A stretch of DNA of 64,000 nt from Bacteroidota bacterium (GCA_963169745.1 CAUJCU010000009.1:62001-126000); one strand, 5' to 3'; counted from the stretch's first letter, positions 47,384 to 57,505 are shown. Notes: generated from the letters alone by a model not told the origin. Numbers and translations are program-made.

Positions 47384-47416
47384 AAAGGGCTTGTTAAAAT
47401 ATTTAACAAGCCCTTT
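47384..47416 (-). terminator. Hairpin after the RND efflux operon
   Basis: Perfect inverted repeat with 15-base arms (AAAGGGCTTGTTAAA) and a three-base loop, starting 10 bp beyond the RND stop on the minus strand. The tract after the stem is T-rich but broken (TTTATATTT), so it is a weaker U-tract. Confidence 0.75.
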
Positions 47417-47425
47417 ATTGGATAC

Positions 47426-50400
47426 TTAGTTTTTACGGAGGACTAGCCCAAGTTTTTTCTTGAGTTTGTATGAGAGCAAATACATTGCCGGAACCAGAAA
47501 TAGGGTTAACAGGGTGCCAAAACTTAATCCAAATATCATAGTCCAACTTAGAGGCCCCCAAAAGGCCACATTATCACCACCAAAGAAAATATGGGGTTTA
47601 AAGCTCTCAAATAACGAAACAAAATCAATATTAAAACCCACAGCTAAGGGTATAAGCCCTAAAATGGTGGCTGATGAAGTAAGAATAACAGGAGTCATCC
47701 GCGTTCTACCGGCTTCAACTACGGCATCTTCAACGGCAACCCCTTGTTCAATGAGTAAATCGGTAAACTCCACCAGCAAGATACCGTTTCTTACAATAAT
47801 ACCCCCAAGAGCTACCACCCCAACACCAGTCATAACCACTGAAACACTCATATTAAATAAGCTTAAGCCCAAAAACACACCAATAACACTAAAAATAATT
47901 TCAGATAATATGATTATTGGCTTACTGATAGAGTTAAACTGGGTTACAAGAATTAAAAACATAAGCCCAAGTGAAATTAATAATGCTTGTCCTAAAAAGG
48001 CGCTTGTTTCTTTTTGTTTTTCTTGTTCGCCACTCATACTTACTGCGATTCCTTGAGGGAGCTGAAAGTTTTTTAGTGCCGATTGAACCGTGCTTACTAC
48101 TTCATTAGCTGTGTAGCCGTTTAAGACGTTTGAGTCAATAGTAATAATTCGTTTTTGATTTTTTCTTTTAATACCTCCAAAAGTATTGGTATATTTTATT
48201 GTGGTTACTGTACTTAAAGGGATTTGCCGAATCATACCACCCATATTCATATCTCGGTAGGTAATTTTTAAATTTAAAAGGTCATCAATATTATTTCTTT
48301 GATCTTCTCTGTAACGTATTTGAATAGGGTATTCATCATTGTCATCTCTATACTTTGAGGCTTCGATTCCGAATACTGCATTTCTAATTTCCATTCCAAT
48401 TTGTCCTGTGCTAATACCTTCGCGGTTGGCGCGCTCACGATCTATTTTAATTTCTATTTCGGGTTTTATATTTTGCAAATCACTTTTTAATTCTTCAATT
48501 CCGGGTATTTGAATGGAATCGAGATATGTTTTTAGTTTTTTGGAAGTTTCTACTAATTGATCCATATCATCGCCTGTAATTTCAATACTAACAGGTTTCC
48601 CAACTGGTGGACCATTGGCTTCTTTGTCAACAATAATTTCGGCCCCCGGAATACCCTTAACAACTTGACGAATTTTTCCTAGGTATGCCGCAGTAGATTT
48701 GCCTTCACGTTTCTCAAACTCTACAAAGGCAACGCTTACTTTGCCCTTATGAGGTGCCGTACTTCTATCGCCACTATTGGGATCTGTGGCTCCAATGGCC
48801 ACATTACTAATAATACTTTCTACGATAGGATTGGGTTTGCCATCGGGTGAGATTACTTTAAAAATTCGATCCTCTACTATTTTAGTAATAGAATCGGTGT
48901 AGTTAACGGATGTTCCTACTGGCAAAGTAATGTATGTGTATATAAAGTTTGGTTCATTTTCAGGGAAGAACACTACTTTTGGCTTCACAATTCCTAATAA
49001 TATTACACTAAATACTAATAAACAGCAAGCACTTATTAGCAGCCAAATTGGCCTCTTACCAATTATTAATTTTTTCATAGTTTTTTCATAACTATTTTGT
49101 ACTGAGGGCCAAATACCATTTTGAAATTTAAAAATTGCTTTTTGAAGAACAAAACGATTCAGTACTGTTAAGAATATTAGAAATATTACAAAATTACCCA
49201 TTGCAATGCTCCCTAATAAATAGCAGATAAGTGCCACTACTGCCAAAATAATTATATTTATTTTTAAGCCTTTTAGTTTTTTAGCTTTTACTTCAGGGAG
49301 GTTTTCATCTTCGTGTGGTTTCATAAACTGCACGGCAAAAACCGGGTTTATAATATAGGCTACAAGTAAAGAAGCGAGTAAGGTAATAATTAAAGTTACT
49401 GGTAAATAAAACATAAACTTACCAATAACTCCTTTCCAAAAGGCTAATGGAATGAATGGTGCTAAAGTTGTTAATGTTCCGGTAAGTACGGGTAGAAATA
49501 TTTCGCCTGCAGCAACTTTTGCTGCCTTTTTTATTTCTACTTTTCCGTTATCATATATACGATGTGTGTTTTCGATTACTACAATAGCATCATCTACCAC
49601 AATACCTAATGCCAGTAAGAATGCAAAGAGAACTATCATATTTAGTGCAAAGCCTAAAGAAGGGAAGGTGAGAAAAGCCACGAAGCAGCTTAGGGGAACT
49701 GACAATGCCACAAAAAAAGCATTGGTTACTCCCATAAAAAACATCAAAATTAAAAGTACTAATACAAAGCCAATAATAATCGTGTTTATTAAATCTTTTA
49801 GGGTAGTTCGTGTACTGGTGCTCTGATCTCCGGTAATGGTAATTTTTAAATCTTTTGGAAATCTTTCTGCTTGTAATTTTTCAACTGCACCCCGCACTTT
49901 ATCTGACGTTTCAATTAGGTTTTCGCCCGAGCGTTTAATAATATTTAATGTAATTACTTTTTCGTGGTCTAAGCGCGCATAACTTTCACGTTCTTTGTAA
50001 CTGTCTTTTATCTCGGCTATATCTTTAAGAAAAACGATAGCACCACTTTGCGAACGAATAACAAGTTCATTGATAAGCGCCACATCTTTAAATTCACCCT
50101 TAATGGCAATACTTCTTTTCATATTATCCATATCTATCTGGCCCCCGCTTATGGTCATATTTTCGTAACCAATAGCACGCTGAACATCTGCCATAGTTAC
50201 ATCAGCAGCTTCCATTTTATATCGGTCAACGTTTACCTGTATTTCACGATCTAAGGCACCTACAATGTCAACACGGGTTATTTCTTTCATAGCCTCACAC
50301 TCATCCTTAATATCTTCGGCATAGTTTTTTAGCTTTTTCAAATCAAAATTTCCGGAAATATTTACATACATAACCGGCATGTCAGAAAAATTTACTTCCT

Positions 50401-50809
50401 GTACATTGGGTTCTTTTGTAAGCGTAGTAGGCAAATTGGTACGCGCTTTATCAACAGCATCTTTTACCTTTTGTTTGGCTTCAGCAACATCTACATCAGT
50501 GTCAAACTCTACTATAATATTACTAAAGTCTTGAATAGAGTTAGATGTTAATTTTTCAACCCCTGAAATAGCTTTTATTTCTTTTTCAATAGGTTTGGTA
50601 ATTAAATTTTCTATATCGTAAGGAGATGTTCCGGCATTAATTGTGCTTACATAAATAGTTGGAATAACCACATCAGGAAATTTTTCTTTCGGCAAATTAT
50701 TGAACGAAACTATTCCTACAAGGGTAATAATAACCGTTAAAACAAAAATACTTGTTTTGTTATTGATACTCCAGGTGGTTGGTTTAAATTCTTTTTCTAA
50801 GTCTTTCAT
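47426..50809 (-). CDS. RND-family efflux transporter permease
   Basis: A 1127-residue inner-membrane pump, driven by proton motive force, that works with the adaptor and TolC-type channel encoded upstream. N-terminal TSIFVLTVIITLVGIVSF (TM1), two large periplasmic loops, and the TM4 charge motif GIVVDDAIVVIENTHRIYD are typical. An additional hydrophobic pair at about residues 515-555 (LKINIIILAVVALICYLLGS, VIFLIFLTVLNRFVL) sits between the two halves, making it longer than AcrB (~1049). Substrate cannot be read from sequence. Fourth gene of the operon, followed by a hairpin. Confidence 0.93.
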   Translation of the reverse strand: MKDLEKEFKPTTWSINNKTSIFVLTVIITLVGIVSFNNLPKEKFPDVVIPTIYVSTINAGTSPYDIENLITKPIEKEIKAISGVEKLTSNSIQDFSNIIVEFDTDVDVAEAKQKVKDAVDKARTNLPTTLTKEPNVQEVNFSDMPVMYVNISGNFDLKKLKNYAEDIKDECEAMKEITRVDIVGALDREIQVNVDRYKMEAADVTMADVQRAIGYENMTISGGQIDMDNMKRSIAIKGEFKDVALINELVIRSQSGAIVFLKDIAEIKDSYKERESYARLDHEKVITLNIIKRSGENLIETSDKVRGAVEKLQAERFPKDLKITITGDQSTSTRTTLKDLINTIIIGFVLVLLILMFFMGVTNAFFVALSVPLSCFVAFLTFPSLGFALNMIVLFAFLLALGIVVDDAIVVIENTHRIYDNGKVEIKKAAKVAAGEIFLPVLTGTLTTLAPFIPLAFWKGVIGKFMFYLPVTLIITLLASLLVAYIINPVFAVQFMKPHEDENLPEVKAKKLKGLKINIIILAVVALICYLLGSIAMGNFVIFLIFLTVLNRFVLQKAIFKFQNGIWPSVQNSYEKTMKKLIIGKRPIWLLISACCLLVFSVILLGIVKPKVVFFPENEPNFIYTYITLPVGTSVNYTDSITKIVEDRIFKVISPDGKPNPIVESIISNVAIGATDPNSGDRSTAPHKGKVSVAFVEFEKREGKSTAAYLGKIRQVVKGIPGAEIIVDKEANGPPVGKPVSIEITGDDMDQLVETSKKLKTYLDSIQIPGIEELKSDLQNIKPEIEIKIDRERANREGISTGQIGMEIRNAVFGIEASKYRDDNDEYPIQIRYREDQRNNIDDLLNLKITYRDMNMGGMIRQIPLSTVTTIKYTNTFGGIKRKNQKRIITIDSNVLNGYTANEVVSTVQSALKNFQLPQGIAVSMSGEQEKQKETSAFLGQALLISLGLMFLILVTQFNSISKPIIILSEIIFSVIGVFLGLSLFNMSVSVVMTGVGVVALGGIIVRNGILLVEFTDLLIEQGVAVEDAVVEAGRTRMTPVILTSSATILGLIPLAVGFNIDFVSLFESFKPHIFFGGDNVAFWGPLSWTMIFGLSFGTLLTLFLVPAMYLLSYKLKKKLGLVLRKN

Positions 50810-50837
50810 AAATTATAGGACTATGTATTTGATATTT

Positions 50838-51962
50838 TTATTTTGTAACAAGTGCGTCTCCCTGGTTAAGTTCCTGATAGCCTGTGGTAATAACCTTATC
50901 AGCCGGATCTAAACCAGAAAGTATCTCAATATTTCCGTTATAGGAAAGCCCTACTTGAACTTTTCTTCTCTCGGCTATTAGTTTGTTTCCTTGATTTACA
51001 GCTATCATTACAAATTGCCCCTCTTCGCTATTTTGAACGGTATTTATCGGAACCACTATGGTATTCTCTTTTCTGTAGTCAGCAATTTTTACAATAGCCA
51101 TCATATTAGGATGCAAATCTTGATTGCTTTCTAATGCTACTTCAACGGTAAAGCTTCGAGTAAGCGGATTAATTACTTTGCCGCTGTAGGTAACGTGTGC
51201 TTTTATTTCTTTGTTGATATCCGGTAAAACAATAGTTACATCATTTCCTTCTTTTACTCGACTGGCATAAGACTCTGCTATATCAGCTTTGGCTTTTAAA
51301 GTACTCATGTTAACAATGCGTATGGCCGGGGCTCCAGGGGCTGTGGTTTGTCCTATTCTCAACATAACATCATCAATAATTCCGTTAATTGGAGATTTAA
51401 TTTTAGTCATTTCCAGTTGCTCGTATAACGAAGCCAGTTTTTTATCTAATGATTCTTTTTGGGTTTTTGCTTGTAAATACTGCACTTCGGTGCCAATTTT
51501 TTGTTCCCATAAACTTTTTTGCTTTTCGTAAAGTGTATTTGCTAAAGCCATCCCGGTTTTCAATTCATCAATACCGGCCACTATGGTTGCATTGTCTAAT
51601 TCGGCTAATAATTCACCCGTTTTTACTTGTTTTCCGGTCTTAACATAAATCTTACTAACATTACCGGGCATTTTGGCACTAATCGTAATATTCTCATCAG
51701 CATCAATCTTTCCTTGAATGTCAATAAAATGAATAAACTCCTGAGGTTTTACTTCAGTAAAGAGTATATTTTTATATTTTGTCAAGTCTGTATTTTTTCC
51801 TTCTGCTAAAATAGATGCCTCTAAATCTTTAATTTTTGCAGCAAGTTCACTTTGTTGTTTTTTGAGCTTTTCGAGTTGGGCTTGTTTCTTGTCTATATTT
51901 CCTTTATTGCCGCATGATACGAATAGGATTGTGGCAGAAATAAATAAAAGAGCTTTTTTCAT
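50838..51962 (-). CDS. RND efflux periplasmic adaptor subunit (membrane fusion lipoprotein)
   Basis: A 374-residue adaptor bridging the RND pump and the outer-membrane channel. Lipobox LFVSC gives C17 as lipidation site. A coiled coil follows (IDKKQAQLEKLKKQQSELAAKIKDLEASI), then a lipoyl-like half (GNVSKIYVKTGKQVKTGELLAELD), a helical hairpin, the second lipoyl half (KIKSPINGIIDDVMLRIGQTTAPG), and beta-barrel and membrane-proximal domains. It lies 27 bp before the C-terminal end of the TolC gene and 28 bp after the pump start, in the same operon. Confidence 0.93.
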   Translation of the reverse strand: MKKALLFISATILFVSCGNKGNIDKKQAQLEKLKKQQSELAAKIKDLEASILAEGKNTDLTKYKNILFTEVKPQEFIHFIDIQGKIDADENITISAKMPGNVSKIYVKTGKQVKTGELLAELDNATIVAGIDELKTGMALANTLYEKQKSLWEQKIGTEVQYLQAKTQKESLDKKLASLYEQLEMTKIKSPINGIIDDVMLRIGQTTAPGAPAIRIVNMSTLKAKADIAESYASRVKEGNDVTIVLPDINKEIKAHVTYSGKVINPLTRSFTVEVALESNQDLHPNMMAIVKIADYRKENTIVVPINTVQNSEEGQFVMIAVNQGNKLIAERRKVQVGLSYNGNIEILSGLDPADKVITTGYQELNQGDALVTK

Positions 51963-51989
51963 AATGTGTATAGGGTATTATTGTTTTTA

Positions 51990-53336
51990 TTATTTAATAT
52001 TTCCAAGTGCTTTATCTAAATCGGTTTTACTTACTAAAGCATCATAAATAGAGGCATAGTAATTTACCAGTGTTTCGCGGTATGAAGCCTGAGCATTTAT
52101 AACTTCTAAATTAGACCCAAGTCCTTGTTCATATTTTATTTTAGTTGTTTGATAAACATTTTCGGCAAGTTCAATGTTTCGAGTCTGAATTTTTAACGTG
52201 GCCAAAGCGTTGGTATAGGATGTATTGGCATTATTGGTTTCTAATACAATTGCTTTCTGCGTTTGATCTAGGCTGTTTTTTGATTTGAGTAAGCTTATCT
52301 TAGCTTGTTGAATACGGTAATTTTTTTGAAGGCCATCAAAAACAGGCAAGTTTAAGGTAACCCCAATTACGCCAATAGGAAACCATTTTTGCTTGGTATC
52401 AAAAATATCAAACTGAGTTCTTTGTGCTTGAGCTGTGGCCGACCCATAGGCTACCAAATTAGGTAAATAGCTTAAGCGATATCTTTTTAAATCCAACTCA
52501 TTCAGTTTGTTTTGTGTTTCTAATAAAGAATACTCAATGCGTGATGAAGGATTGGCTTTTACGTTAGTATATGCTGTAAGTTTATTTAAAAAAGTTCCTA
52601 AGGAATCGTTAAGTTCAATGGTTTGATCGGGATTCATTCCCATTTGAAATTTTAGTAAAGCTTCACTAAGATGAATTAGTCGGGTTGTTTTTTCCTTTTC
52701 AACCAATAAGTTATTGTAATTTACTTCTACCCGATCGAGATCAATTTTTTCGATAAAACCATTGTTGTACAAGGTTTTCATTTCTTTTTGCATTTGTTCT
52801 AAACGAGTAATATTTACATCAATTAATTTAAAACGCTCTTTGGCTACCAAAACACCATAATAGGCTTTTGATACACTACTAATAGTTTCTATTCTGGTTC
52901 TTGACTCGGCCTTTTGGGCAAGCTCCATATACGTTTTTGATGCTTGTAAGCCTACTAAATAATCGCTGTTAAAAAGTAACTGACTTGCTGAGATTCCGGC
53001 TGTAGCGTTATACTGAGTCCCGAATTTTAGTGGGATGAATGTGCCTTTAGGTCCACCAACAAACTCGGCAGGAATTAAAGAAGTAGGTAAGGCTACATAA
53101 TCTTTTAAATCAAAACTACCGTTAACTTGTGGAAGCCCAATTCCGGTTACTTCATTCTTTTTTGCTTTAGCTAAATCAACATCTAATTTTGCATTAACTG
53201 AAGCAGTGTTGTTTTTAACGGCATACTCTTGTGCTTGCTGTAAAGTAAACGACTGTGCCTGGGCCGTTTCGTAACCAAAAAGGTAAAGGAATGCTGCACA
53301 CAAAAAATAGGGAGTTGTTTTTTTTGCTTTTTTCAT
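51990..53336 (-). CDS. TolC-family outer-membrane efflux channel
   Basis: A 448-residue outer-membrane protein with signal peptide (FGYETAQAQ). The tandem-repeat layout has long helical stretches (LQQAQEYAVKNN near the mature N-terminus, AELAENVYQTTKIKYEQGLGSNLEVINAQASYRETLVNYY near the C-terminus). The KYEQGLGS motif is a hallmark of TolC family proteins. Second gene of the TetR-TolC-adaptor-pump operon, starting 17 bp after the TetR stop. Confidence 0.93.
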   Translation of the reverse strand: MKKAKKTTPYFLCAAFLYLFGYETAQAQSFTLQQAQEYAVKNNTASVNAKLDVDLAKAKKNEVTGIGLPQVNGSFDLKDYVALPTSLIPAEFVGGPKGTFIPLKFGTQYNATAGISASQLLFNSDYLVGLQASKTYMELAQKAESRTRIETISSVSKAYYGVLVAKERFKLIDVNITRLEQMQKEMKTLYNNGFIEKIDLDRVEVNYNNLLVEKEKTTRLIHLSEALLKFQMGMNPDQTIELNDSLGTFLNKLTAYTNVKANPSSRIEYSLLETQNKLNELDLKRYRLSYLPNLVAYGSATAQAQRTQFDIFDTKQKWFPIGVIGVTLNLPVFDGLQKNYRIQQAKISLLKSKNSLDQTQKAIVLETNNANTSYTNALATLKIQTRNIELAENVYQTTKIKYEQGLGSNLEVINAQASYRETLVNYYASIYDALVSKTDLDKALGNIK

Positions 53337-53353
53337 ACTATGCTTGTGGTAAA

Positions 53354-53968
53354 TTATTCTTCTTCATTTAATTCTTTATATTTATTTAAAATTTTATGCC
53401 CTTTTAGGGTACAAACTCCATGCAAAAAATGATCAAATAGTTGCTGCTGTACCTCTACCAGGCTGAATTTATCAGGTGGAAAAGTTGTAAAGTTTATGGC
53501 TAACTCAATTTGTTCCAAACGCAAACGGGATATAATTTTTATATTCATATCATCTCGATATAGTTTTAATTCCTGACCTTTTTTTAGGTTTTGTTCTATT
53601 ATTATAAGAATTTGACTTTCTTTAAAAGATTTAAATTTTTGATAAGCTACAGGATGATACTTTTGTAAATCATGAAAAAGTATTGGGGCTATTTTTGAAA
53701 AAATGGATGTCATAAGCCTCATACTTTCAATTATTTCATGAATGGGATCGTTACTTTCCAAAATAATTCTTTCCATTCGCTCCTGATTCAATACCAAAAC
53801 AAAGTCCATCAACCTTTGAATCAAATCATCTTTATCGGTAAAATGCTGATAAATTGTTTTTTTGCTCATACCAAGATGTTTGGCTATATCATCCATAGTA
53901 AGTGATTTTATTCCTAATCTAAAGACTAAATCTTGTGTTCCTAAAAGTATCTTTTCGTCTGTAGTCAT
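53354..53968 (-). CDS. TetR/AcrR-family transcriptional regulator
   Basis: A 204-residue repressor-type protein from ATG 53968 (a TTG at 53980 is in frame but less likely). The helix-turn-helix is at about residues 22-45: LTMDDIAKHLGMSKKTIYQHFTDKDDLIQ. The helical C-terminal ligand domain has no recognisable specificity. First gene of the efflux operon, so it probably controls its own transcription along with the pump, responding to an exported compound. Inference from gene order and family. Confidence 0.9.
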   Translation of the reverse strand: MTTDEKILLGTQDLVFRLGIKSLTMDDIAKHLGMSKKTIYQHFTDKDDLIQRLMDFVLVLNQERMERIILESNDPIHEIIESMRLMTSIFSKIAPILFHDLQKYHPVAYQKFKSFKESQILIIIEQNLKKGQELKLYRDDMNIKIISRLRLEQIELAINFTTFPPDKFSLVEVQQQLFDHFLHGVCTLKGHKILNKYKELNEEE

Positions 53969-53990
53969 TTTATAAACCAAAAATCGAGCG

Positions 53991-53998
53991 CAAAACTA
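53991..53998 (-). promoter_or_regulatory. Candidate -7 box for the TetR-efflux operon
   Basis: Minus-strand reading TAGTTTTG matches TAnnTTTG, about 23 bp before the ATG at 53968, supporting that start. A long AT-only inverted repeat (TTAAAAAA at 54014, TTTTTTAA at 54032) lies just upstream but is too low in complexity to call an operator. Confidence 0.45.
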
Positions 53999-54066
53999 TG
54001 GAAACTATTATTGTTAAAAAAGTTTTTTTAGTTTTTTAAATAGGATTAAACTCTTTTTAACAAAAT

Positions 54067-54100
54067 AAAAAAAGCGGAGTATAAAAACTCCGCTTTTTTT
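54067..54100 (-). terminator. Intrinsic terminator after metK
   Basis: Stem AGCGGAGT / ACTCCGCT with six-base loop ATAAAA, flanked by A-run and seven T, so usable in both directions. It lies 23 bp beyond the metK stop and separates metK from the TetR operon. Confidence 0.9.
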
Positions 54101-54122
54101 ATTTTGTTGTATTAAAATGAGA

Positions 54123-55403
54123 CTAAGCTGTTACTGCTTTTTGCTCCTCTAATTTGAATTCATTTTTCAGTTTATCAACATAATCCAGCTTTTCCCAGCT
54201 AAATGTATCATACTCTTTACCATTAACGGAAACTTTTCCTGGCGTACGCCCCATGTGACCATAGGCTGCAGTTTCACTGTAAATAGGATTTTTTAGACCG
54301 AATCGTTTTACGATTGCGCTTGGGCGCATATCGAATATTTTTGAAACTCTTTCAGCAATTTCTCCATCACTTAGTTTTTTATTTTCACTATTGCGTGCTT
54401 TGGCTGTATTGTATGTGTTTATATATAGCCCAACGGGTTGTGCCACTCCAATAGCATAAGCAACTTGTACTAAGGCTTCATCACAAACACCAGCAGCTAC
54501 TAAATTCTTGGCTATATGTCGTGTGGCGTAAGCAGCACTTCTGTCCACTTTGGAAGAATCTTTTCCTGAAAATGCTCCTCCACCATGTGCCCCGCGACCT
54601 CCGTATGTATCTACAATAATTTTACGACCGGTTAACCCGGTGTCACCATGCGGCCCACCAATTACAAATTTTCCGGTAGGATTAATATGATACTTAATGT
54701 CGTTTCCAAATAGTTTTTTTACCCGGGCAGGAAGCAGTTTCTTTACTCTTGGTATCAAAATATTTAAAATATCATCTTTAATCTTACGCAGCATTTTTTC
54801 GTCAGTATCAAAATCATCGTGCTGGGTAGAAATAACAATAGTTTCAATTTTTTCTGGTTTTCCTTTGTCCGAGTATTGAATGGTTACTTGTGACTTGGCA
54901 TCCGGACGCAGGTATTTCATTTTTTTATTTTCTTTGCGGATGGCACTAAGTTCTTTAAGTAAAAGATGCGATAACTCCAAAGGAAGCGGCATATAATTGT
55001 CTGTTTCGCGACATGCATAGCCAAACATCATACCTTGATCTCCGGCTCCCTGATCTTCCTCATTGGCCCTCTCAACACCTTGATTAATATCTGATGATTG
55101 CTCGTGAAGTGCATTTAAAATTCCGCAACTTACCGAGTCAAACTGATATTCAGATTTATTGTACCCTATTTGATTAATAACTTTACGTGCAATATGTTGC
55201 AAATCTACATGGGCTTTAGCTTGGTTATTGCATTTTATTTCTCCGCCAATAACTACTAAGCCCGTAGTAACAAAGGTTTCACAAGCTACTTTGGCGTTGC
55301 TATCATAAGTTAAAAATGCGTCAATTACAGCGTCAGAAATTTGATCTGCAACTTTATCTGGGTGACCTTCAGAAACAGACTCAGAAGTAAATAAGTATGA
55401 CAT
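54123..55403 (-). CDS. metK: S-adenosylmethionine synthetase
   Basis: Makes S-adenosylmethionine from ATP and methionine. At 426 residues it has [30 protein letters not shown], the [12 protein letters not shown] hexapeptide region and the phosphate-loop [19 protein letters not shown], all diagnostic. About 25 residues around 155-210 ([14 protein letters not shown] ... [14 protein letters not shown]) are longer than in E. coli (384). No SAM riboswitch fits the 86-bp gap upstream. Last of a minus-strand run after gldA. Confidence 0.97.
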   Translation of the reverse strand: MSYLFTSESVSEGHPDKVADQISDAVIDAFLTYDSNAKVACETFVTTGLVVIGGEIKCNNQAKAHVDLQHIARKVINQIGYNKSEYQFDSVSCGILNALHEQSSDINQGVERANEEDQGAGDQGMMFGYACRETDNYMPLPLELSHLLLKELSAIRKENKKMKYLRPDAKSQVTIQYSDKGKPEKIETIVISTQHDDFDTDEKMLRKIKDDILNILIPRVKKLLPARVKKLFGNDIKYHINPTGKFVIGGPHGDTGLTGRKIIVDTYGGRGAHGGGAFSGKDSSKVDRSAAYATRHIAKNLVAAGVCDEALVQVAYAIGVAQPVGLYINTYNTAKARNSENKKLSDGEIAERVSKIFDMRPSAIVKRFGLKNPIYSETAAYGHMGRTPGKVSVNGKEYDTFSWEKLDYVDKLKNEFKLEEQKAVTA

Positions 55404-55489
55404 AGTACGGGTTGAATTTTAAAAATTAAAAAAGTGCTGCGAATATAGTAATTTTTTATCAAAATAATTAGGTAAAAAAAGTGATTTTA

Positions 55490-56398
55490 TCAAGAATTAG
55501 TTAATTTTTGAAAGATATCTTCCAAGCTTAATTCTTGTATTTGCATACTTAAGATTGTATAATTTTGGGAAAGTGCAAATTTCATTATTTCTTGACGGAT
55601 ATCATGTTGTTTTGAAAAACTTAAGTGCCAAGAGTTTCCTGATTTTTTTTGTACTGACAAAACACCAGAAATATTTTGAAGTTCGGCTAAAGTAATTGGG
55701 CGATCGAATTCGACTTTTAAAATAGAATTTTTATTATGGTTAGTTTGAAGTGTGTGCGTATCGCTGTTAGCTACAATTTTACCTTTATTAATGATGGTAA
55801 TATTATCGCAAACGGCTTTAACTTCCTGTAAAATATGTGTTGAGAATAATACTGTTTTTTCTTTTCCCAGCTCTTTAATAAGATTGCGAATTTCGATAAG
55901 TTGATTGGGGTCAAGTCCAGTAGTGGGCTCATCTAATATGAGTACTTGAGGGTTGTGAATTAAGGCCTGAGCCAAACCAACTCGTTGGCGATAACCTTTA
56001 GATAAAGCACCTATCTTTTTTCGTTGTTCTATGGTTAGTCCGGTTAACTCAACCATTTCTTTTACACGGATATCTATATTTTTTATTTTATGAACACCTG
56101 CAACAAATGCTAAATATTCTTTTACATACATATCTAAGTATAAAGGATTGTGCTCTGGTAAATACCCTACATTTTTTTTAACTTCATAACTATTTTCTTG
56201 AACATCAAGTCCGCAAACCTTGGCTACTCCAGAGTTTGGGGGGACAAAGCAGGTCAAAATTTTCATCATTGTTGACTTTCCAGCCCCGTTAGGTCCTAGA
56301 AAGCCGGTAATTGAACCCTTACTCACTGAAAAACTTACTTGATCGAGAGCTTTTTGATGACCGTAAAGTTTACTTATATTGTTAACTTCAATAGACAA
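55490..56398 (-). CDS. gldA: ABC transporter ATP-binding protein, GldA-like
   Basis: A 302-residue cytoplasmic ATPase. Walker A is FLGPNGAGKST (residues ~34-43), signature LSKGYRQRVGLAQAL, Walker B VLILDEPTTGLDPNQ, H-loop LFSTHILQEV. The C-terminal ~80 residues are a diverged extension. This is the GldA type (gliding motility ABC component), whose partners GldF/GldG are normally encoded elsewhere; neither is in this window. An ordinary ABC-2 type exporter ATPase is the alternative. It lies 42 bp after the exosortase-associated gene and is probably co-transcribed with it. Confidence 0.82.
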   Translation of the reverse strand: MSIEVNNISKLYGHQKALDQVSFSVSKGSITGFLGPNGAGKSTMMKILTCFVPPNSGVAKVCGLDVQENSYEVKKNVGYLPEHNPLYLDMYVKEYLAFVAGVHKIKNIDIRVKEMVELTGLTIEQRKKIGALSKGYRQRVGLAQALIHNPQVLILDEPTTGLDPNQLIEIRNLIKELGKEKTVLFSTHILQEVKAVCDNITIINKGKIVANSDTHTLQTNHNKNSILKVEFDRPITLAELQNISGVLSVQKKSGNSWHLSFSKQHDIRQEIMKFALSQNYTILSMQIQELSLEDIFQKLTNS

Positions 56399-56440
56399 AA
56401 TTCAGTATTTTTAAAGTGTTAAAACGAAATTGAAACTATA

Positions 56441-56926
56441 TTATTGTTGTGATTTAGAGTTCATATTTTCAAGTTTTAAAGCAGGAATAATAATCATAAT
56501 TATAAAGGGAGATTGTAATAGTCCGGTAAGGTTGCGCGTAAACAAATATCCTTTTTCAAAATGGTTTAGTGCCAAGCCCCCAAAATAGGTAAATACGGAT
56601 AGTATTAAAACTATACCATAAGCCCAAAGCACCCACTTAATAGGCTTAAAACTACCAGTAAAAATATAAACCGTAGCTATACTTAATAAAAAATAGAAAA
56701 TTATGAAGGCAGCAGTGAGAATATATTTAAAATAATATAATTTCATATAGGGCCATGAGTTAAAATAGGAGAGCCAAGAAGGAAGGGTGTAGTCGTAGTT
56801 TTTAAAATATAATTTATACAACTGACTATTAATACTCATAAAGGTTGCGTCTCTCAGAAATCCAAGAGCAATAAAAACTACAATTAAGATAAAAATGAAG
56901 ATACTATCTTTTAAACTAAATTTCAT
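56441..56926 (-). CDS. Exosortase F-system-associated membrane protein
   Basis: A 161-residue protein with four predicted membrane spans (residues ~8-25, ~65-90, ~95-115, ~135-152), starting 15 bp after xrtF. The pattern (FLRDATFMSINSQLYKLYF near the start, FEKGYLFTRNLTGLLQSPFIIMI near the end) matches the small protein that regularly accompanies XrtF, known as exosortase F-associated. Its role is unknown; a partner of the transpeptidase is a reasonable guess. Confidence 0.82.
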   Translation of the reverse strand: MKFSLKDSIFIFILIVVFIALGFLRDATFMSINSQLYKLYFKNYDYTLPSWLSYFNSWPYMKLYYFKYILTAAFIIFYFLLSIATVYIFTGSFKPIKWVLWAYGIVLILSVFTYFGGLALNHFEKGYLFTRNLTGLLQSPFIIMIIIPALKLENMNSKSQQ

Positions 56927-56941
56927 AATTAAAAGTAGTTT

Positions 56942-57490
56942 TCAGACCTTAACTTGTGTATTTCTAGTATTGGAAAATTTATTAGCCCATAAGAGCCAAA
57001 GACCAAAAACACAGGCGTAAACCAATATGGTGAAGGTATAGGTATGATTAAAGGCTAAAGTGTTGGGAGCATAATACACAATAAGACAAAGGCTTACAAT
57101 TCTTAGGATGTTAATTATATGAATTAGAATCATACCGGAAGGAATAAACCATAATTTGTTTTTAATACTCCCCGGATAGGCTATAACAAAACCTACAAAA
57201 AGTGCAAAAAGTGTTATTCCATTACAAGGGTCACCTACCCACAAGCCATGAGTGCCATCAACACCAATAACTGTAATATTATCAGTACTAACTGTTTTAT
57301 AGTCAATTGTTCTAAATCCCCCTAAATCTAATACTAATGAACTCCAATAAGCTAAGTTTTCAGAAACAATATTGTCAAGCGTGCTTTTTGGGTGTAACCA
57401 CAAATCGTACAGAATGTACCAAAACAAATAAAGCCCGAAGGCTTTAATGAGAAAAAACAGAATTTTATTTTCTGTCAAATATTTTAACAT
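56942..57490 (-). CDS. xrtF: Exosortase family protein XrtF
   Basis: A 182-residue polytopic inner-membrane transpeptidase-like protein. The three exosortase active-site residues are visible: Cys89 in GDPCNGIT, Arg130 in HIINILRIVSL and His149 in AFNHTYTFT. Exosortases and archaeosortases cut proteins at a C-terminal tripartite signal (motif, hydrophobic segment, basic tail) and probably attach the product to a membrane lipid. The short single-domain form and the adjacent exosortase F-associated gene indicate the Flavobacteriia-type XrtF. The gene before it (15 bp) encodes the likely substrate. Confidence 0.92.
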   Translation of the reverse strand: MLKYLTENKILFFLIKAFGLYLFWYILYDLWLHPKSTLDNIVSENLAYWSSLVLDLGGFRTIDYKTVSTDNITVIGVDGTHGLWVGDPCNGITLFALFVGFVIAYPGSIKNKLWFIPSGMILIHIINILRIVSLCLIVYYAPNTLAFNHTYTFTILVYACVFGLWLLWANKFSNTRNTQVKV

Positions 57491-57505
57491 CAGTAAAACT
57501 ATGCT

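Noticed and set aside
54014-54039. AT-only inverted repeat (TTAAAAAA ... TTTTTTAA) upstream of the TetR gene as an operator.
   Set aside because: Too low in complexity; such repeats are expected by chance in this AT-rich DNA.
55404-55489. Possible SAM riboswitch ahead of metK.
   Set aside because: The 86-bp gap is AT-rich and lacks the paired helices or conserved cores of any SAM riboswitch class I know.
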